A DNA stretch of 64,000 bases. It comes from Chlorobiota bacterium (GTDB taxonomy: Bacteria; Bacteroidota; Ignavibacteria; OLB7). Location: NCBI GenBank assembly GCA_028287785.1, contig JAQBOZ010000003.1:1-64000 (forward strand), written 5' to 3'. The translations under genes and the position numbers were made by a program. Positions 17,335 to 26,029 of the stretch are shown here, one piece after another. The stretch's first letter is position 1. Every line of letters begins with the position of its first letter. Under the pieces are notes generated by a model. The model did no database searches. It was given only the letters and a program-made list of their open reading frames with translations, and was not told the DNA's origin.

Positions 17335-18014
17335 GCGGAATGCTACGCCGCCTCGCCATCCCCCTCGTCGCCCTTTCAATGCTTGCCGTTGCCTGCGGCC
17401 ACAGGGAAAAGAAGCCCGCCGAGGCGGATCGCCGACCGCAGCCGGAGCAGCCCGCCGTTGCGGCAAAGGCCATTCCCGATACCGGCGTGGCGGATAAGAT
17501 CGTGATCAAGACGCCGGAGGGGACGCGGCCGGTGGAGTTCCATATCGGGAAGAACGAGACGAAGATCGAGTCGGCATCGGCCGGGTTGCTGCTGCGCGGG
17601 GTGCTGCGCGATGACGGCAAGCGCAAATACGAGAGGGAGGGGGGGAATGCGATCGCCGAGGTGAAAAGCGAGGGCTCCCATTTCAAGCTCCGAACCACCG
17701 ATGGAAAACTTCTCTGGAAAATCAAGGACGATGGCGCCAAGATCAAGATCAGCAACAACGAGGAGAACGCGGACCCGTACGAGCTGAAACGTGGCGATGC
17801 CGAGATCAGCGTGCGGGACAAGGGGGTCGAGATCGGCAAGGTGAAGTTCTACGCGGATCGCGGGAAGGTCAAAGTGAAGGATGCCGCCGACAAGGAGCTC
17901 TACGAGAGCAACAGCGAACGCCAGAGCGCGATGTTCGGGGTGATGCTGATGACGCGCATCCCGGAAACCGAACGGTATATCATCATGGCGGAGCTGGCGT
18001 CGCGGGGATTATGA
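17331..18014 (+). CDS. Lipoprotein of unknown function
   Basis: 227 residues. The signal MLRRLAIPLVALSMLAVAC has lipobox LAVAC, followed by a charged Pro-rich linker. The mature domain is a series of short Lys/Asp-rich strands (DKIVIKTPEGTRPVEFHIGK, FKLRTTDGKLLWKIKDDGAKIKI, VRDKGVEIGKVKF), suggesting a repeated beta structure. It overlaps the genes on both sides by four bases and is therefore co-expressed with two glycosyltransferases. A role in surface glycan handling is conceivable but unproven. No family recognised. Confidence 0.72.
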   Translation: MSGMLRRLAIPLVALSMLAVACGHREKKPAEADRRPQPEQPAVAAKAIPDTGVADKIVIKTPEGTRPVEFHIGKNETKIESASAGLLLRGVLRDDGKRKYEREGGNAIAEVKSEGSHFKLRTTDGKLLWKIKDDGAKIKISNNEENADPYELKRGDAEISVRDKGVEIGKVKFYADRGKVKVKDAADKELYESNSERQSAMFGVMLMTRIPETERYIIMAELASRGL

Positions 18015-18895
18015 TTCTGTATTACGCACTCGGCGGCGGCCTTGGGCATCTGACGCGCGCGCGTGCCCTGCTCCATACGCTCAGGAACGGCCGGCGGGCA
18101 GCGATCGTGACGGCATCCCGATTCGCGGAGATCCCGGCCGTGACGGGGAACGCGGAGATTATCAGGGTCCCGGCGGAGCTTGGAGAGGATCGGGAGGGAG
18201 CCAGGGGGTGGGTCAGTGATCTTATCGCCGCGACCGGGCCGGAGGAGATCATTATCGACACATTTCCCGCCGGGATTCTGGGGGAGCTGTGCGGCGTGCG
18301 ATTTCCCGCCACCACGCCACTGCATCATGTGGCCCGGCTTCTCCGCTGGGATCGATATCGCCCCATGCTCTCCGGCGATGCCCCCCATTACTCCACCACA
18401 TTCCGCGTGGAGCCGCTGACCGAAGCGCACGAAGCATGGATTGCCGGCCGCTCCGGGGAGATGATCGATCTGCGGTTGAGCGATCCCCCCGCACCGCACG
18501 ATCCCGGAGAGATTCTCGACGCGGCCCTTCCGGGATGGAACGGGAAACGTCCGCTCTGGCTTGTGATCCATTCCGAGCCGGCCGCCGAGCTGCTGGAGTT
18601 GATCGAGTACGCCCGTGAACTCTCCGCGATGGAGGATATCGACCCGCTGCTCGCCGTGGTCACGCCGGTGCCGGTGGAGGGGCTGCCGCCGGAGATCCCG
18701 CAGATCCATGCGTTTCCCTCCTCCGCGCTCCTCCCGATGGCCGCCAGGATCATCACCGGCTGCGGCTTCAACGCGATGCGGCAGGCAGAACCGCATCGCG
18801 AGCGCCATCATTTCATCCCCTTTCCACGCCGTTACGATGACCAGTTCCTCCGCGGAGCGCGGCGGCGCGCAACTTCCCGCACATCTCCGCCGTAG
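18011..18895 (+). CDS. Glycosyltransferase-like protein (MurG/UDP-glycosyltransferase superfamily)
   Basis: 294 residues, third gene of the operon (overlap ATGA with the lipoprotein gene). The N-terminus MILYYALGGGLGHLTRARAL is the glycine-rich GGGxGHxxR loop shared by MurG and GT28-type enzymes. Near the C-terminus, ITGCGFNAMRQAEPHRERHHFIPFPRRYDDQF matches the G-x-N-x-M-R-E and F-P-R-x-x-D-Q pattern of the donor-binding half. The protein is shorter than typical GT28 enzymes (about 350-400 residues), so parts of the C-terminal domain are reduced. A glycosyltransferase role is likely but the sugar is unknown. Confidence 0.72.
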   Translation: MILYYALGGGLGHLTRARALLHTLRNGRRAAIVTASRFAEIPAVTGNAEIIRVPAELGEDREGARGWVSDLIAATGPEEIIIDTFPAGILGELCGVRFPATTPLHHVARLLRWDRYRPMLSGDAPHYSTTFRVEPLTEAHEAWIAGRSGEMIDLRLSDPPAPHDPGEILDAALPGWNGKRPLWLVIHSEPAAELLELIEYARELSAMEDIDPLLAVVTPVPVEGLPPEIPQIHAFPSSALLPMAARIITGCGFNAMRQAEPHRERHHFIPFPRRYDDQFLRGARRRATSRTSPP

Positions 18896-18922
18896 CCGAT
18901 CCCACATTTCTCAGGAGGAATT

Positions 18923-19831
18923 ATGCGTATCACTCTTTTCGCGTTGACGATGCTTGCGGGATCGATTGCCATTGGAGGCGTCCTCGCGGCCGGACGGAGC
19001 GAGCAGCGTGAGAACTTCACGCTGAAGAAGGATGTGGCCGGCCGCAACTGGCTGGCGCTGCGGAATATCAACGGCGAGGTGAAGGTCAGGGGCGTTGATG
19101 GATTGAAGGAGGTGAAGATCACCGGCGTCAAGATCGTCGTTGATGGCTCGGCCGCCGATGCGACAAAGCATCTTGCCGATATCTCCGTGGATGTGGCCGA
19201 AAGCGCGGACGGCCTTACGGTCACCACGGTCCAGCCCGACGGCCAGGATTCCCGCGATTACATGGTGAACTACACGATCGAGGTCCCGCGTGACTGGAAA
19301 GTGACGGTGGACAACACCAACGGCGATGTCGCGCTGGCGCATATCGGAAACGAGGTGACGGTGAACGTCACCAACGGCTCGGTGGAGACGAAGGATATCG
19401 CCGGCAACCTGCGCGGCGAGATCACGAACGGCGATGTCAGGACCGATGCCACGCTGCCGGAACATGGCACATGCTCGATTGTGACCACCAACGGCCGGAT
19501 CGTTGCCCGGCTGGTGGTTCCGCCAACGGCAACCTGCCAGCTTGAGACCACCAACGGCGATGTAAGCCTGGAGATCCCGAAAAACAGCTCGGCCGGCGTC
19601 AGCGCCGAATCCGTCGCGGGGGATGTCAATGTCCATAACCTCCCGTTCGTAACGAAGAAATCGAGCGTCAAGGAGAAAGAGAATAAGGATGTGGACGAAG
19701 ATGATGATGAGAGCGACGACGAGAGCGATGATGACGGCCCCGGAACCGCATTTTCCGGCACGCTGGGAAGTGGAAAGGGGAAGATCGAGGTGAGTGTGAC
19801 GAATGGCGATATCGGGCTGAAAGGCTTCTGA
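18923..19831 (+). CDS. Exported DUF4097-type repetitive beta protein
   Basis: 302 residues with an N-terminal signal (MRITLFALTMLAGSIAIGGV LAAG) and a strong AGGAGGA Shine-Dalgarno sequence before the ATG at 18923. The body repeats the TNGDV/TNGSV signature about every 20 residues (VDNTNGDVAL, VTNGSVETKD, EITNGDVRTD, TTNGRIVARL, TTNGDVSLEI, VTNGDIGLKG), typical of the DUF4097/DUF2807 right-handed beta-solenoid family. A highly acidic insert (DVDEDDDESDDESDDD) lies near residue 255. Family members are exported or surface proteins often linked to envelope stress; the exact role is unknown. It is followed by a strong terminator. Confidence 0.85.
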   Translation: MRITLFALTMLAGSIAIGGVLAAGRSEQRENFTLKKDVAGRNWLALRNINGEVKVRGVDGLKEVKITGVKIVVDGSAADATKHLADISVDVAESADGLTVTTVQPDGQDSRDYMVNYTIEVPRDWKVTVDNTNGDVALAHIGNEVTVNVTNGSVETKDIAGNLRGEITNGDVRTDATLPEHGTCSIVTTNGRIVARLVVPPTATCQLETTNGDVSLEIPKNSSAGVSAESVAGDVNVHNLPFVTKKSSVKEKENKDVDEDDDESDDESDDDGPGTAFSGTLGSGKGKIEVSVTNGDIGLKGF

Positions 19832-19860
19832 TATCGCGACAGGATTGTGGTGAATATGAT

Positions 19861-19894
19861 GGCGGCGGAAGTGAACCTTCCGCCGCCTTTTTTT
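19861..19894 (+). terminator. Factor-independent terminator
   Basis: A perfect 11-bp GC-rich stem (GGCGGCGGAAG, five-base loop, CTTCCGCCGCC) is followed immediately by seven T. It ends the DUF4097 gene 30 bases after its stop codon. Confidence 0.95.
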
Positions 19895-19952
19895 GCATGG
19901 CGTTGTACCCCATGCCCTGTGGGAATCCCACCTTCTTTTTTTCTTCTTGTCC

Positions 19953-20085
19953 CGCTGCGCGGGGCGATGCCCCGCGCAGAAGCGATGGCGCCCCGTTGGG
20001 GCTTATGATCGATCGTTGTCTTCCTTCTTCAAGCCCCGGGGGGGCGTAATCCCTGGTGCGCGGGGCAGCGCCCCGCGCACACTGC
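19953..20085. repeat. Double, head-to-head GC-rich REP-like palindromes (family A, copies 3 and 4)
   Basis: Two units lie back to back in opposite orientation. The first has GCGCGGGGC-GAT-GCCCCGCGC near 19956 and then GCCCCGTTGGGGC. The second has GCCCC-GGGG-GGGGC and then GCGCGGGGC-AGC-GCCCCGCGC near 20059-20079. The pair separates convergent genes (DUF4097 and lptF/G), where strong hairpins could also stop transcription. Such inverted pairs are typical of REP/BIME arrangements. Confidence 0.82.
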
Positions 20086-20089
20086 CATT

Positions 20090-21460
20090 CTACAATGCCC
20101 GCGGCTCCGGGTTCCCCCGCTTTCCGCCGAAGATCCGTTTCAACCAGTTGAACTCGAAATTGAAGGTGACGGTTTCCCGCGAGACAAGGACCGTCAGGTA
20201 GGCCCCGAGCGCGCCGATCACCACATCCGCCATCCACATGGCAACCGATGGCGGAAGCACCGCGCGGTCGGCGAGCTTTTCGCCGGAGACCAGGCAGGAC
20301 CAGTAGACGACGAAGAAGCCGAGCGCGATGGCGGCCGATACGCCGAAGTTGCCACGACGAACGAGAATCCCCAGCGGCGCGCCGACAAAGACGAAGACGA
20401 GGCAGGCGGCGGGAATCGAATATTTCTTGTAGATCTCCACCAGATACTGATCGGCGATCTTCCCCTGCTCCACCTTTGTGACGCTCTCCGATTCCACCTG
20501 CGAGCGGAACGTCGAGAGATCGCTCAACGCCAGGCCGGCGGCATCCCGCCCGCTGACCGGCGGCCGTCCCGTATCCGAAAACGTCTGCCGGGCACGGGCC
20601 GTATGCTTGATGAACATCGTATCGATATTCAGATCAGCCCGATGGCTTATCGCCAGCGCGGTATCGGCAATCGCGCGCATCGCCTTGATATCCATCGTCC
20701 GGTCGGTCCTTCCCAGCCGCGTGGGATCGGAGCGATTGAACGCAAACCCCTCGGTGTTGATCGAAACCTGATGCTCGTCGAACGCCAGCTTTCTGAACTC
20801 CCCCTGATTTCTCCTGTTCACCTGATGGATTTCCCCCTGATAGAAGGTCATCACCAGCTTGCTGAAATCGCCGTTGAACCGGAGCCGCGCACGCTTCGCG
20901 TTGATGACATTGAGGATATCGCCGTCCTGCCCGTAGATCGTGACGTTGTAGAGATCATTGTTGACCCTGTCCACCTGCCGCGCCAGAATGCTGTAGCCCT
21001 GAAGCGTGCTGAACCGACCCGGATCGATGGCGAAAGTGGGCTTCAACTGCTTGATGTCGTTCTGAAGAACGTAGGCGCGCTGGTTGGTTTCCGGGAGGAT
21101 CTTATCGTTGAAATAGAAGAGCGCGCCGAAGAGCGCAAGCCCGCCGATGATCGATGGAAGCATGGCGCGAAACGCGCTGCCGCCGGAGCTTTTGATGATG
21201 GTCAGCTCGTTGTTGCCGCTCAGTTTTCCATACGCCATCAGCGTGGCAACAAGCACCCCCATCGGCACGGCAAGCACCAGCATCCACGCCATGTTGTAGG
21301 CGATGAACTGAAGGATGATCCAGTAGCTGAGCCCCTTGCCGACCAGATCGTTCAGCGACTTGAAGACGAACTGGAGGAGAAAAATAAAGACGACCGCGCT
21401 CGTGCCGAAAATGAACGGCCCGATGTGAAGTCGAATGATATACCACGTCAGGCGTATCAC
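20090..21460 (-). CDS. LptF/LptG family lipopolysaccharide export permease
   Basis: The YjgP/YjgQ family forms the inner-membrane LptF/LptG subunits that, with the LptB ATPase, extract LPS and pass it to LptC/LptA. This 456-residue protein shows the family order. Three N-terminal helices include MAWMLVLAVPMGVLVATLMAYGKLSGNNELTIIKSSG, whose last part is the coupling helix. A periplasmic beta-jellyroll domain (about 130-330) has an unusual insert of about 60 residues, and three C-terminal helices include IPAACLVFVFVGAPLGILVRRGN. Only one copy is in the window. Whether it is F or G cannot be told. Its presence supports an LPS-bearing outer membrane. Confidence 0.9.
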   Translation of the reverse strand: MIRLTWYIIRLHIGPFIFGTSAVVFIFLLQFVFKSLNDLVGKGLSYWIILQFIAYNMAWMLVLAVPMGVLVATLMAYGKLSGNNELTIIKSSGGSAFRAMLPSIIGGLALFGALFYFNDKILPETNQRAYVLQNDIKQLKPTFAIDPGRFSTLQGYSILARQVDRVNNDLYNVTIYGQDGDILNVINAKRARLRFNGDFSKLVMTFYQGEIHQVNRRNQGEFRKLAFDEHQVSINTEGFAFNRSDPTRLGRTDRTMDIKAMRAIADTALAISHRADLNIDTMFIKHTARARQTFSDTGRPPVSGRDAAGLALSDLSTFRSQVESESVTKVEQGKIADQYLVEIYKKYSIPAACLVFVFVGAPLGILVRRGNFGVSAAIALGFFVVYWSCLVSGEKLADRAVLPPSVAMWMADVVIGALGAYLTVLVSRETVTFNFEFNWLKRIFGGKRGNPEPRAL

Positions 21461-21729
21461 GCGGAAATGTCCTTAATGGATGGAACGGAATGCCCCGGAA
21501 GCTCCCGGACGGCGGACTGGCTACCTGGCCCGGCCACAGGCCGCTGGAGATAATGGCAACACGCCAAGGTACGAAATTCCATTTGAGGCGATCGATCGAT
21601 GCTTCCGGTAACCGATGGCCGGGATAATCGTGGAAGCGATGCGAACGGGCGGGAAGATGCTCGATCGCATCGCATAACGCATCCTCCCGCACGGATGTTC
21701 CAGGCCCGCGCCGAATTCAATATCGAACT

Positions 21730-22461
21730 ATGAAGACGATTCTCTCGCTCGCAATCCTGTGTGCCGCATCCCTTGCCGCCCATGCCCGGAAGGATGGAGC
21801 GATCATCATAACCCGGCTGACCGGGAATTTCTATATCTACACCACCTACAGGGATCTCGGCGGGCATCCATTCCCCTCCAACAGCATGTACGTGGTAACC
21901 GATAGCGGCGTGGTGATGATCGATACGCCGTGGAACGCGGAGCAGACCGGCCCGCTCCTCGACTCGATCCGGCAACGACATCACATGAACGTGGTGATCT
22001 GCCTGAGCACGCACTATCATGAGGACCGGACGGCGGGGCTCGATGTGCTGAGGGAGCGGGGAATACCGACCTACTCCACGGAACAGACGCTGGAACTCTG
22101 TCGCAAAAAATCGGAAAAGCAGGCGACGCACGCATTTACGCGCGACACCACATTTTCCGTGGGCGGCCTGCAGTTCCAGACATTCTATCCGGGCGCGGGA
22201 CACAGCAGTGATAATATCGTGGTCTGGTTTCCGAAGGAGAAAATTCTTTATGGCGGCTGCTTCGTGAAAAGCGTTGAAGCAAATGATCTGGGAAACATGG
22301 CCGACGCGGATATCCACGCGTGGCCGACCTCGATGAAAAAAGTGATCAGGAAATTTCGGAATCCGGCGTTTGTCATTCCCGGCCATCAGAGCTGGAAGAG
22401 CGTCAAATCACCGCGGCATACGCTGGATCTGCTGCGGAAGGCTGGGAGTGGAAAAGGATGA
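21730..22461 (+). CDS. Subclass B1 metallo-beta-lactamase
   Basis: This periplasmic zinc hydrolase would open beta-lactam rings, including carbapenems. 243 residues with a signal peptide (MKTILSLAILCAASLAAHA). All B1 ligands are present: the Zn1 site His95, His97 and His158 (THYHEDR; GAGHSSDN) and the Zn2 site Asp99, Cys177 and His219 (GGCFVKS; IPGHQSW). Lys180, three residues after the Cys, matches the B1 carboxylate-binding Lys. The STHYHEDRTAGL and GGCFVKS forms are closest in style to chromosomal enzymes of Bacteroidota (BlaB/IND type). The length is standard, nothing is truncated, and composition matches its neighbours, so it looks like a resident gene. Activity is inferred from motifs only. 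Confidence 0.93.
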   Translation: MKTILSLAILCAASLAAHARKDGAIIITRLTGNFYIYTTYRDLGGHPFPSNSMYVVTDSGVVMIDTPWNAEQTGPLLDSIRQRHHMNVVICLSTHYHEDRTAGLDVLRERGIPTYSTEQTLELCRKKSEKQATHAFTRDTTFSVGGLQFQTFYPGAGHSSDNIVVWFPKEKILYGGCFVKSVEANDLGNMADADIHAWPTSMKKVIRKFRNPAFVIPGHQSWKSVKSPRHTLDLLRKAGSGKG

Positions 22462-22495
22462 TAACCCCATCAGGCAGCGCGGGCGGAGATTCCGA

Positions 22496-22846
22496 TTATT
22501 CCGTTTCGTTTATCGGGGTGGCCCTGAATAATGGTATAAGCGCGGCCACCGTCATCAGCGCAAGAAAAGCCGGCCCGAACGTTTTAATCGGCTCATGGTC
22601 GATGCCACCGATAATAGCGTCCCCGCTCTGCACAAGGATCATGATAAATGCCACCGCCAGAAGCCCGGCACGCGAACGAAGAACCACCACCAGAATAGAG
22701 ACAAGCGCCAGCGAAATACTGCGACTGGTCGGGGCGCTGGCAGGAGTAACCACCGCGCAAATCCAGAACTGACGCCATTTACCATGACCGACCGGTTGTG
22801 AGAGCATATGTTTACTACCGGATATTATCGCCACATCACTGCTCAT
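22496..22846 (-). CDS. Small membrane protein (possibly DUF4267-like)
   Basis: 116 residues with two to three membrane helices in the C-terminal two thirds (SLALVSILVVVLRSRAGLLA, AFIMILVQSGDAIIG, FGPAFLALMTVAALIPLF). The pattern of a short LRSR loop followed by a helix with GDAI resembles small DUF4267 proteins, but the first helix expected for that family is missing. The N-terminus is polar. The start ATG overlaps the stop of the upstream gene (22836), implying coupling. It may be N-terminally truncated or use an internal start (22807 region). Confidence 0.5.
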   Translation of the reverse strand: MSSDVAIISGSKHMLSQPVGHGKWRQFWICAVVTPASAPTSRSISLALVSILVVVLRSRAGLLAVAFIMILVQSGDAIIGGIDHEPIKTFGPAFLALMTVAALIPLFRATPINETE

Positions 22847-24782
22847 CCTCCATCGGCGGCCAGGGCATTCCCGGATTCTGTATCCGATATTTCATCTCCC
22901 AGATTTTCCGCTGATAATGTTCAAAGCGCTCCGGCTTCACCCTGGCAAGCGTCTGAAACGCCTGCATCGCCTCGGCATACGCGCCCTGAGCCACAAGAAT
23001 ATTTGCCAGTGTATCGCTGACGATCGACGGCTCGAAGACCGGACGCTGTTCGTAATCCTCCACCACGGGAATGCGCGCGTTTTCCAGACGGCGCGCAAGC
23101 TCCTCCAGCGGCGTCAGCTTCGGCGGTTCGGGCTCGGGATCAGGATCGGGCTGAATGATCTGTTCGGGCAATTCCAATTCCTGCGTGATCCGGGCAACGG
23201 GTTCCGGCAATTCCGGCTCCTGCTCGATCGGCGGAGCCGGTTCAGGATCGGGCACTGCCTCCGGCTCCGGTATGGAAGGCTCCTCTGTTTCGACGTGGAC
23301 CACATCCAACTCTTCCGGCATTATCTCCGGCTTGTCGGGACGGGCGGACTCCGGCTGGCGCTCGGCGCGCACGGGCGGGATATCCTCGCCCGCGACCGCG
23401 CCGATGGCGTCGAGCGTGGGAAGGGGAAGGAAGACGGGGGGATCGGAGATACGGCGCTGGCGGACGGGTAGCTCCGGCTGCGGCATCGGCTCACTGATCA
23501 GCGGAGCGATGGACTGGCCGCGGAACTGATCCTCGTGCCGGAGCGGCGCGAACTCCAGGCCGGGAATCAACCGGAGATTCGAACTGCGGAGACGGGAGAT
23601 GCTCTTCCCCATGTGAAGCGCCAGCGAGAGGGGACGGGGACGTTCAGGCACCGGGACATCGCGCCCCACCGATTCACCCCCCTCGGGCTCCCCCCGCTCG
23701 ACCGTTGCAGGCCCAAGCCCAAGCTCCTGAAGAATCGTCGTGATCTCCAGCGCCTCCTCGGGAGGAAGCGGAATCGGGGCGGTTTCCATGTCCAGCGCAG
23801 AAATCTCCGGCAGCGCGATCGAATCATCGTCCTCGCCATACGTCACCAGCTCGCCGCCGGCTTCGGAGAACGAAGATGCCGGAGGATGCTCGCGATCCAG
23901 CCGGGCGGCCAGACGGTCGAGCGCGTCGATATCGGAGAGATCGGCATCGCGCGCGTTCTCCAGCGCCGGAAGCGGCTCGGAGGCTTCGAGCGGCTCAATT
24001 GATTCGATCGATTCAGATGCTTCGAGCGGCTCGGAGGCTTCGACTGCTTCAAACGCTTCCATCGACTCCGCGTCCCCAGGCTCGACAATCCCCGGTTCGA
24101 CGATCTCGGGCTCCGCGATCTCCGGCTCCAGAATCTCCGGCTCCGCAATCTCAGGTTCCAGAATTTCCGGTTCCGAGATCTCCGGTTCCAGAATCTCAGG
24201 CTCAGCGATCTCCGGTTCCAGAATTTCCGGTTCCGAGATTTCCGGCTCCAGAATCTCAGGCTCCGCGATCTTCGGTTCCAGAATCCCGGGCTCCAGAATC
24301 TCCGGTTCCATGATCTCGGGCTCGGCAGTCACGGGCGTCTCAACCGCGGGCGTTTCATTCACGGCCTGGGGCGGCTCGGTTTCGGGGAACTGTTCCACAC
24401 CGGCATTCACCTCGGGAACATCAGCCTGATCGGTCGCGGCGATTTCCGGGATCGTCTCGAACGCATCGGCGGCGGCATCGCGCGCGGAAACCGCATCCCC
24501 TCCGGCGAGCTTCTGATAGAGCACGGTCAGGCGCTGCGAACCGGTCCGGCGATATCCATCGCGAAGGACATTGAGCGCGCGATCCGCCTCCCCCAGCTTG
24601 AAATAGGCTCGCGCCAGGGTGACATACCCGGCGGGATGTTTGGGAAAACTGCCAAGACCCCGCTTGCATATCTCCACGGCGCGCGCGACCTCACCGGAGG
24701 CAAGCGACCGCTCCGCTTCGAGCGCGAAGGAGGCGTTGGAACGGGAGGCGCGACTGGATTGTACTCGTCGAATAACCGGCAT
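22836..24782 (-). CDS. TPR protein with long Glu/Pro-rich pentapeptide-repeat linker
   Basis: 648 residues. An N-terminal TPR pair (about 15-92, ALEAERSLASGEVARAVEICKRG and YVTLARAYFKLGEADRALNVLRDGY) is followed by a very acidic, presumably disordered region. That region contains 17 consecutive EPEIx-type pentapeptides (154-238) and then EASEPLEASES-type repeats. A second Glu/Pro-rich stretch lies near 490-570, and a C-terminal TPR motif (SIVSDTLANILVAQGAYAEAMQAFQTLARVKPERFEHY) ends the protein. No signal peptide or membrane helix is seen, so it is cytosolic. I infer a spacer protein holding two TPR binding modules apart. No specific partner can be named. Confidence 0.75.
   Translation of the reverse strand: MPVIRRVQSSRASRSNASFALEAERSLASGEVARAVEICKRGLGSFPKHPAGYVTLARAYFKLGEADRALNVLRDGYRRTGSQRLTVLYQKLAGGDAVSARDAAADAFETIPEIAATDQADVPEVNAGVEQFPETEPPQAVNETPAVETPVTAEPEIMEPEILEPGILEPKIAEPEILEPEISEPEILEPEIAEPEILEPEISEPEILEPEIAEPEILEPEIAEPEIVEPGIVEPGDAESMEAFEAVEASEPLEASESIESIEPLEASEPLPALENARDADLSDIDALDRLAARLDREHPPASSFSEAGGELVTYGEDDDSIALPEISALDMETAPIPLPPEEALEITTILQELGLGPATVERGEPEGGESVGRDVPVPERPRPLSLALHMGKSISRLRSSNLRLIPGLEFAPLRHEDQFRGQSIAPLISEPMPQPELPVRQRRISDPPVFLPLPTLDAIGAVAGEDIPPVRAERQPESARPDKPEIMPEELDVVHVETEEPSIPEPEAVPDPEPAPPIEQEPELPEPVARITQELELPEQIIQPDPDPEPEPPKLTPLEELARRLENARIPVVEDYEQRPVFEPSIVSDTLANILVAQGAYAEAMQAFQTLARVKPERFEHYQRKIWEMKYRIQNPGMPWPPMEDEQ
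24069..24323 (-). repeat. 15-bp coding tandem repeat (EPEIx pentapeptides)
   Basis: Seventeen tandem 15-base units encode EPEI followed by L, A, S, M or V. The higher-order order is mostly 30 bases (EPEIL plus EPEIA or EPEIS), with degenerate units at both ends (EPGIL, EPKIA, EPGIV, EPGDA). Synonymous differences between units show it is not a very recent expansion. Copy number is likely to vary between strains. Confidence 0.92.
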
Positions 24783-24853
24783 GAGGAGAAGTTACAGAAG
24801 CGTGAATGGGTACACAACGTTCCGATCGTGGCAAACGGTTGCCGCCGCGCGGC

Positions 24854-25855
24854 CTATCCCCAGAGTGGATCGCGTTCACCCGCGATCTCCTCCTGCTGGT
24901 TTCGCAGATCGCGAATCTCCCCCTTCCAGAACGATTCGGTCCCCCATCCGGGAGAGAGCCGCGCAAAACCGCCATCGGCGACCTGGGCGGCGCACCATGC
25001 GGTGAAGTGGATATAGCGCATGGCGCGGAGCGGCTCGATCAGCCGCAGCGTCCGGCGGTCGAAACTCCTGAAGGTCTCATATCCCTCCATGAAGAAATCG
25101 ATCTCCACCAGCGATTCGCTCTTGTGCCCCGGCAGGAGCATCCAGAGATCCTGGATGGGAGGGCCGACGGCCATGTCATCGAAATCGATCAGGTAGAATG
25201 ACTCATCGGGACGATAGACGATGTTGGCGCGGTGGCAATCGCCATGAATCCGTATCAGCTCGCACTCCTCGAACATCGGCTCGATCTGCTGGATGGTATC
25301 GTGGACGACACGCTCGTACTGGCCGCGCAGGTCGCGAGGAAGCACGCCTGAACGGAGGATGAAGTCCAGGTTGGCGCGGGTCGATCCCCGCGGCGTCATG
25401 GTGATCCGGTTGCGCGGCGGATGGACGGCGCCGACGGCGTGGACGCGCGCCAGCAGACGCCCCAGCTCCTCCCACTGATCATCGGTCGGCTCGTCGCAGG
25501 AACGGCCGAGCTTTTTCTGAAAAGCGGTGAAGTACATCCCATCCTGCTCGTGGAGCGTGGCCCCGTCGGCAAACGGAAGCGGGGGGATCACCGGTATCTC
25601 CAGCTCGGCCAGCTCGGTGAGAAACTCGTGCTCGTCCAGAAGCGCCGTCCGGTTCCATCGTCCCGGACGGTAGAATTTGGCGATGATGCCATCGCCGTTT
25701 TCCAGCTTCAGCTCGAAGACGCGGTTGATATAGCTGTTGAGCGGGCGGCAGAGATTCGTGCATCGCTGGCCGAGCGATTTCTCGATCAGGTCGATGACGA
25801 CATCCGGGGTGAGCGCGGAAAACCCGGTCAGGCGTGCGGTCTGTTCCATTGCCAT
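24854..25855 (-). CDS. srkA: SrkA/YihE-type serine/threonine protein kinase
   Basis: 333 residues from the ATG at 25855 (MAMEQ); upstream in-frame starts would add an unconserved tail. The choline-kinase-like fold is evident: the nucleotide-binding lysine region GIIAKFYRPGRWNRTALLDEHEF, the catalytic loop HGDCHRAN (204-211, Asp206) and the metal motif DFDD (224-227). The FYRPGRW and GDCHRANI forms match the stress-response kinase SrkA (YihE/RdoA), as does the length of about 330. The E. coli protein protects against cell death under stress. Here the gene stands alone between a TPR gene and a lamin-tail gene. Confidence 0.88.
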   Translation of the reverse strand: MAMEQTARLTGFSALTPDVVIDLIEKSLGQRCTNLCRPLNSYINRVFELKLENGDGIIAKFYRPGRWNRTALLDEHEFLTELAELEIPVIPPLPFADGATLHEQDGMYFTAFQKKLGRSCDEPTDDQWEELGRLLARVHAVGAVHPPRNRITMTPRGSTRANLDFILRSGVLPRDLRGQYERVVHDTIQQIEPMFEECELIRIHGDCHRANIVYRPDESFYLIDFDDMAVGPPIQDLWMLLPGHKSESLVEIDFFMEGYETFRSFDRRTLRLIEPLRAMRYIHFTAWCAAQVADGGFARLSPGWGTESFWKGEIRDLRNQQEEIAGERDPLWG

Positions 25856-26029
25856 GCGTGATCGAAATTGCCTCGTGCATCGGAATCCCCGCGTCTCCGG
25901 CAAACTGATGGTTGGCCGGAGACGCGGAGAGTTTCCGGAGAAGATGACGAAGTCCCGGGCATTCTCAAAGTTTCCGGCGAACCGCGACGCCATCAACCCG
26001 CCCGATCGGGATCGCTTCGCGATCGCTTT

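Noticed and set aside
23740-24429. Plus-strand Ser/Gly/Ile repeat frame (SGSxIS)
   Set aside because: It is the antisense reading of the EPEIx coding repeat.
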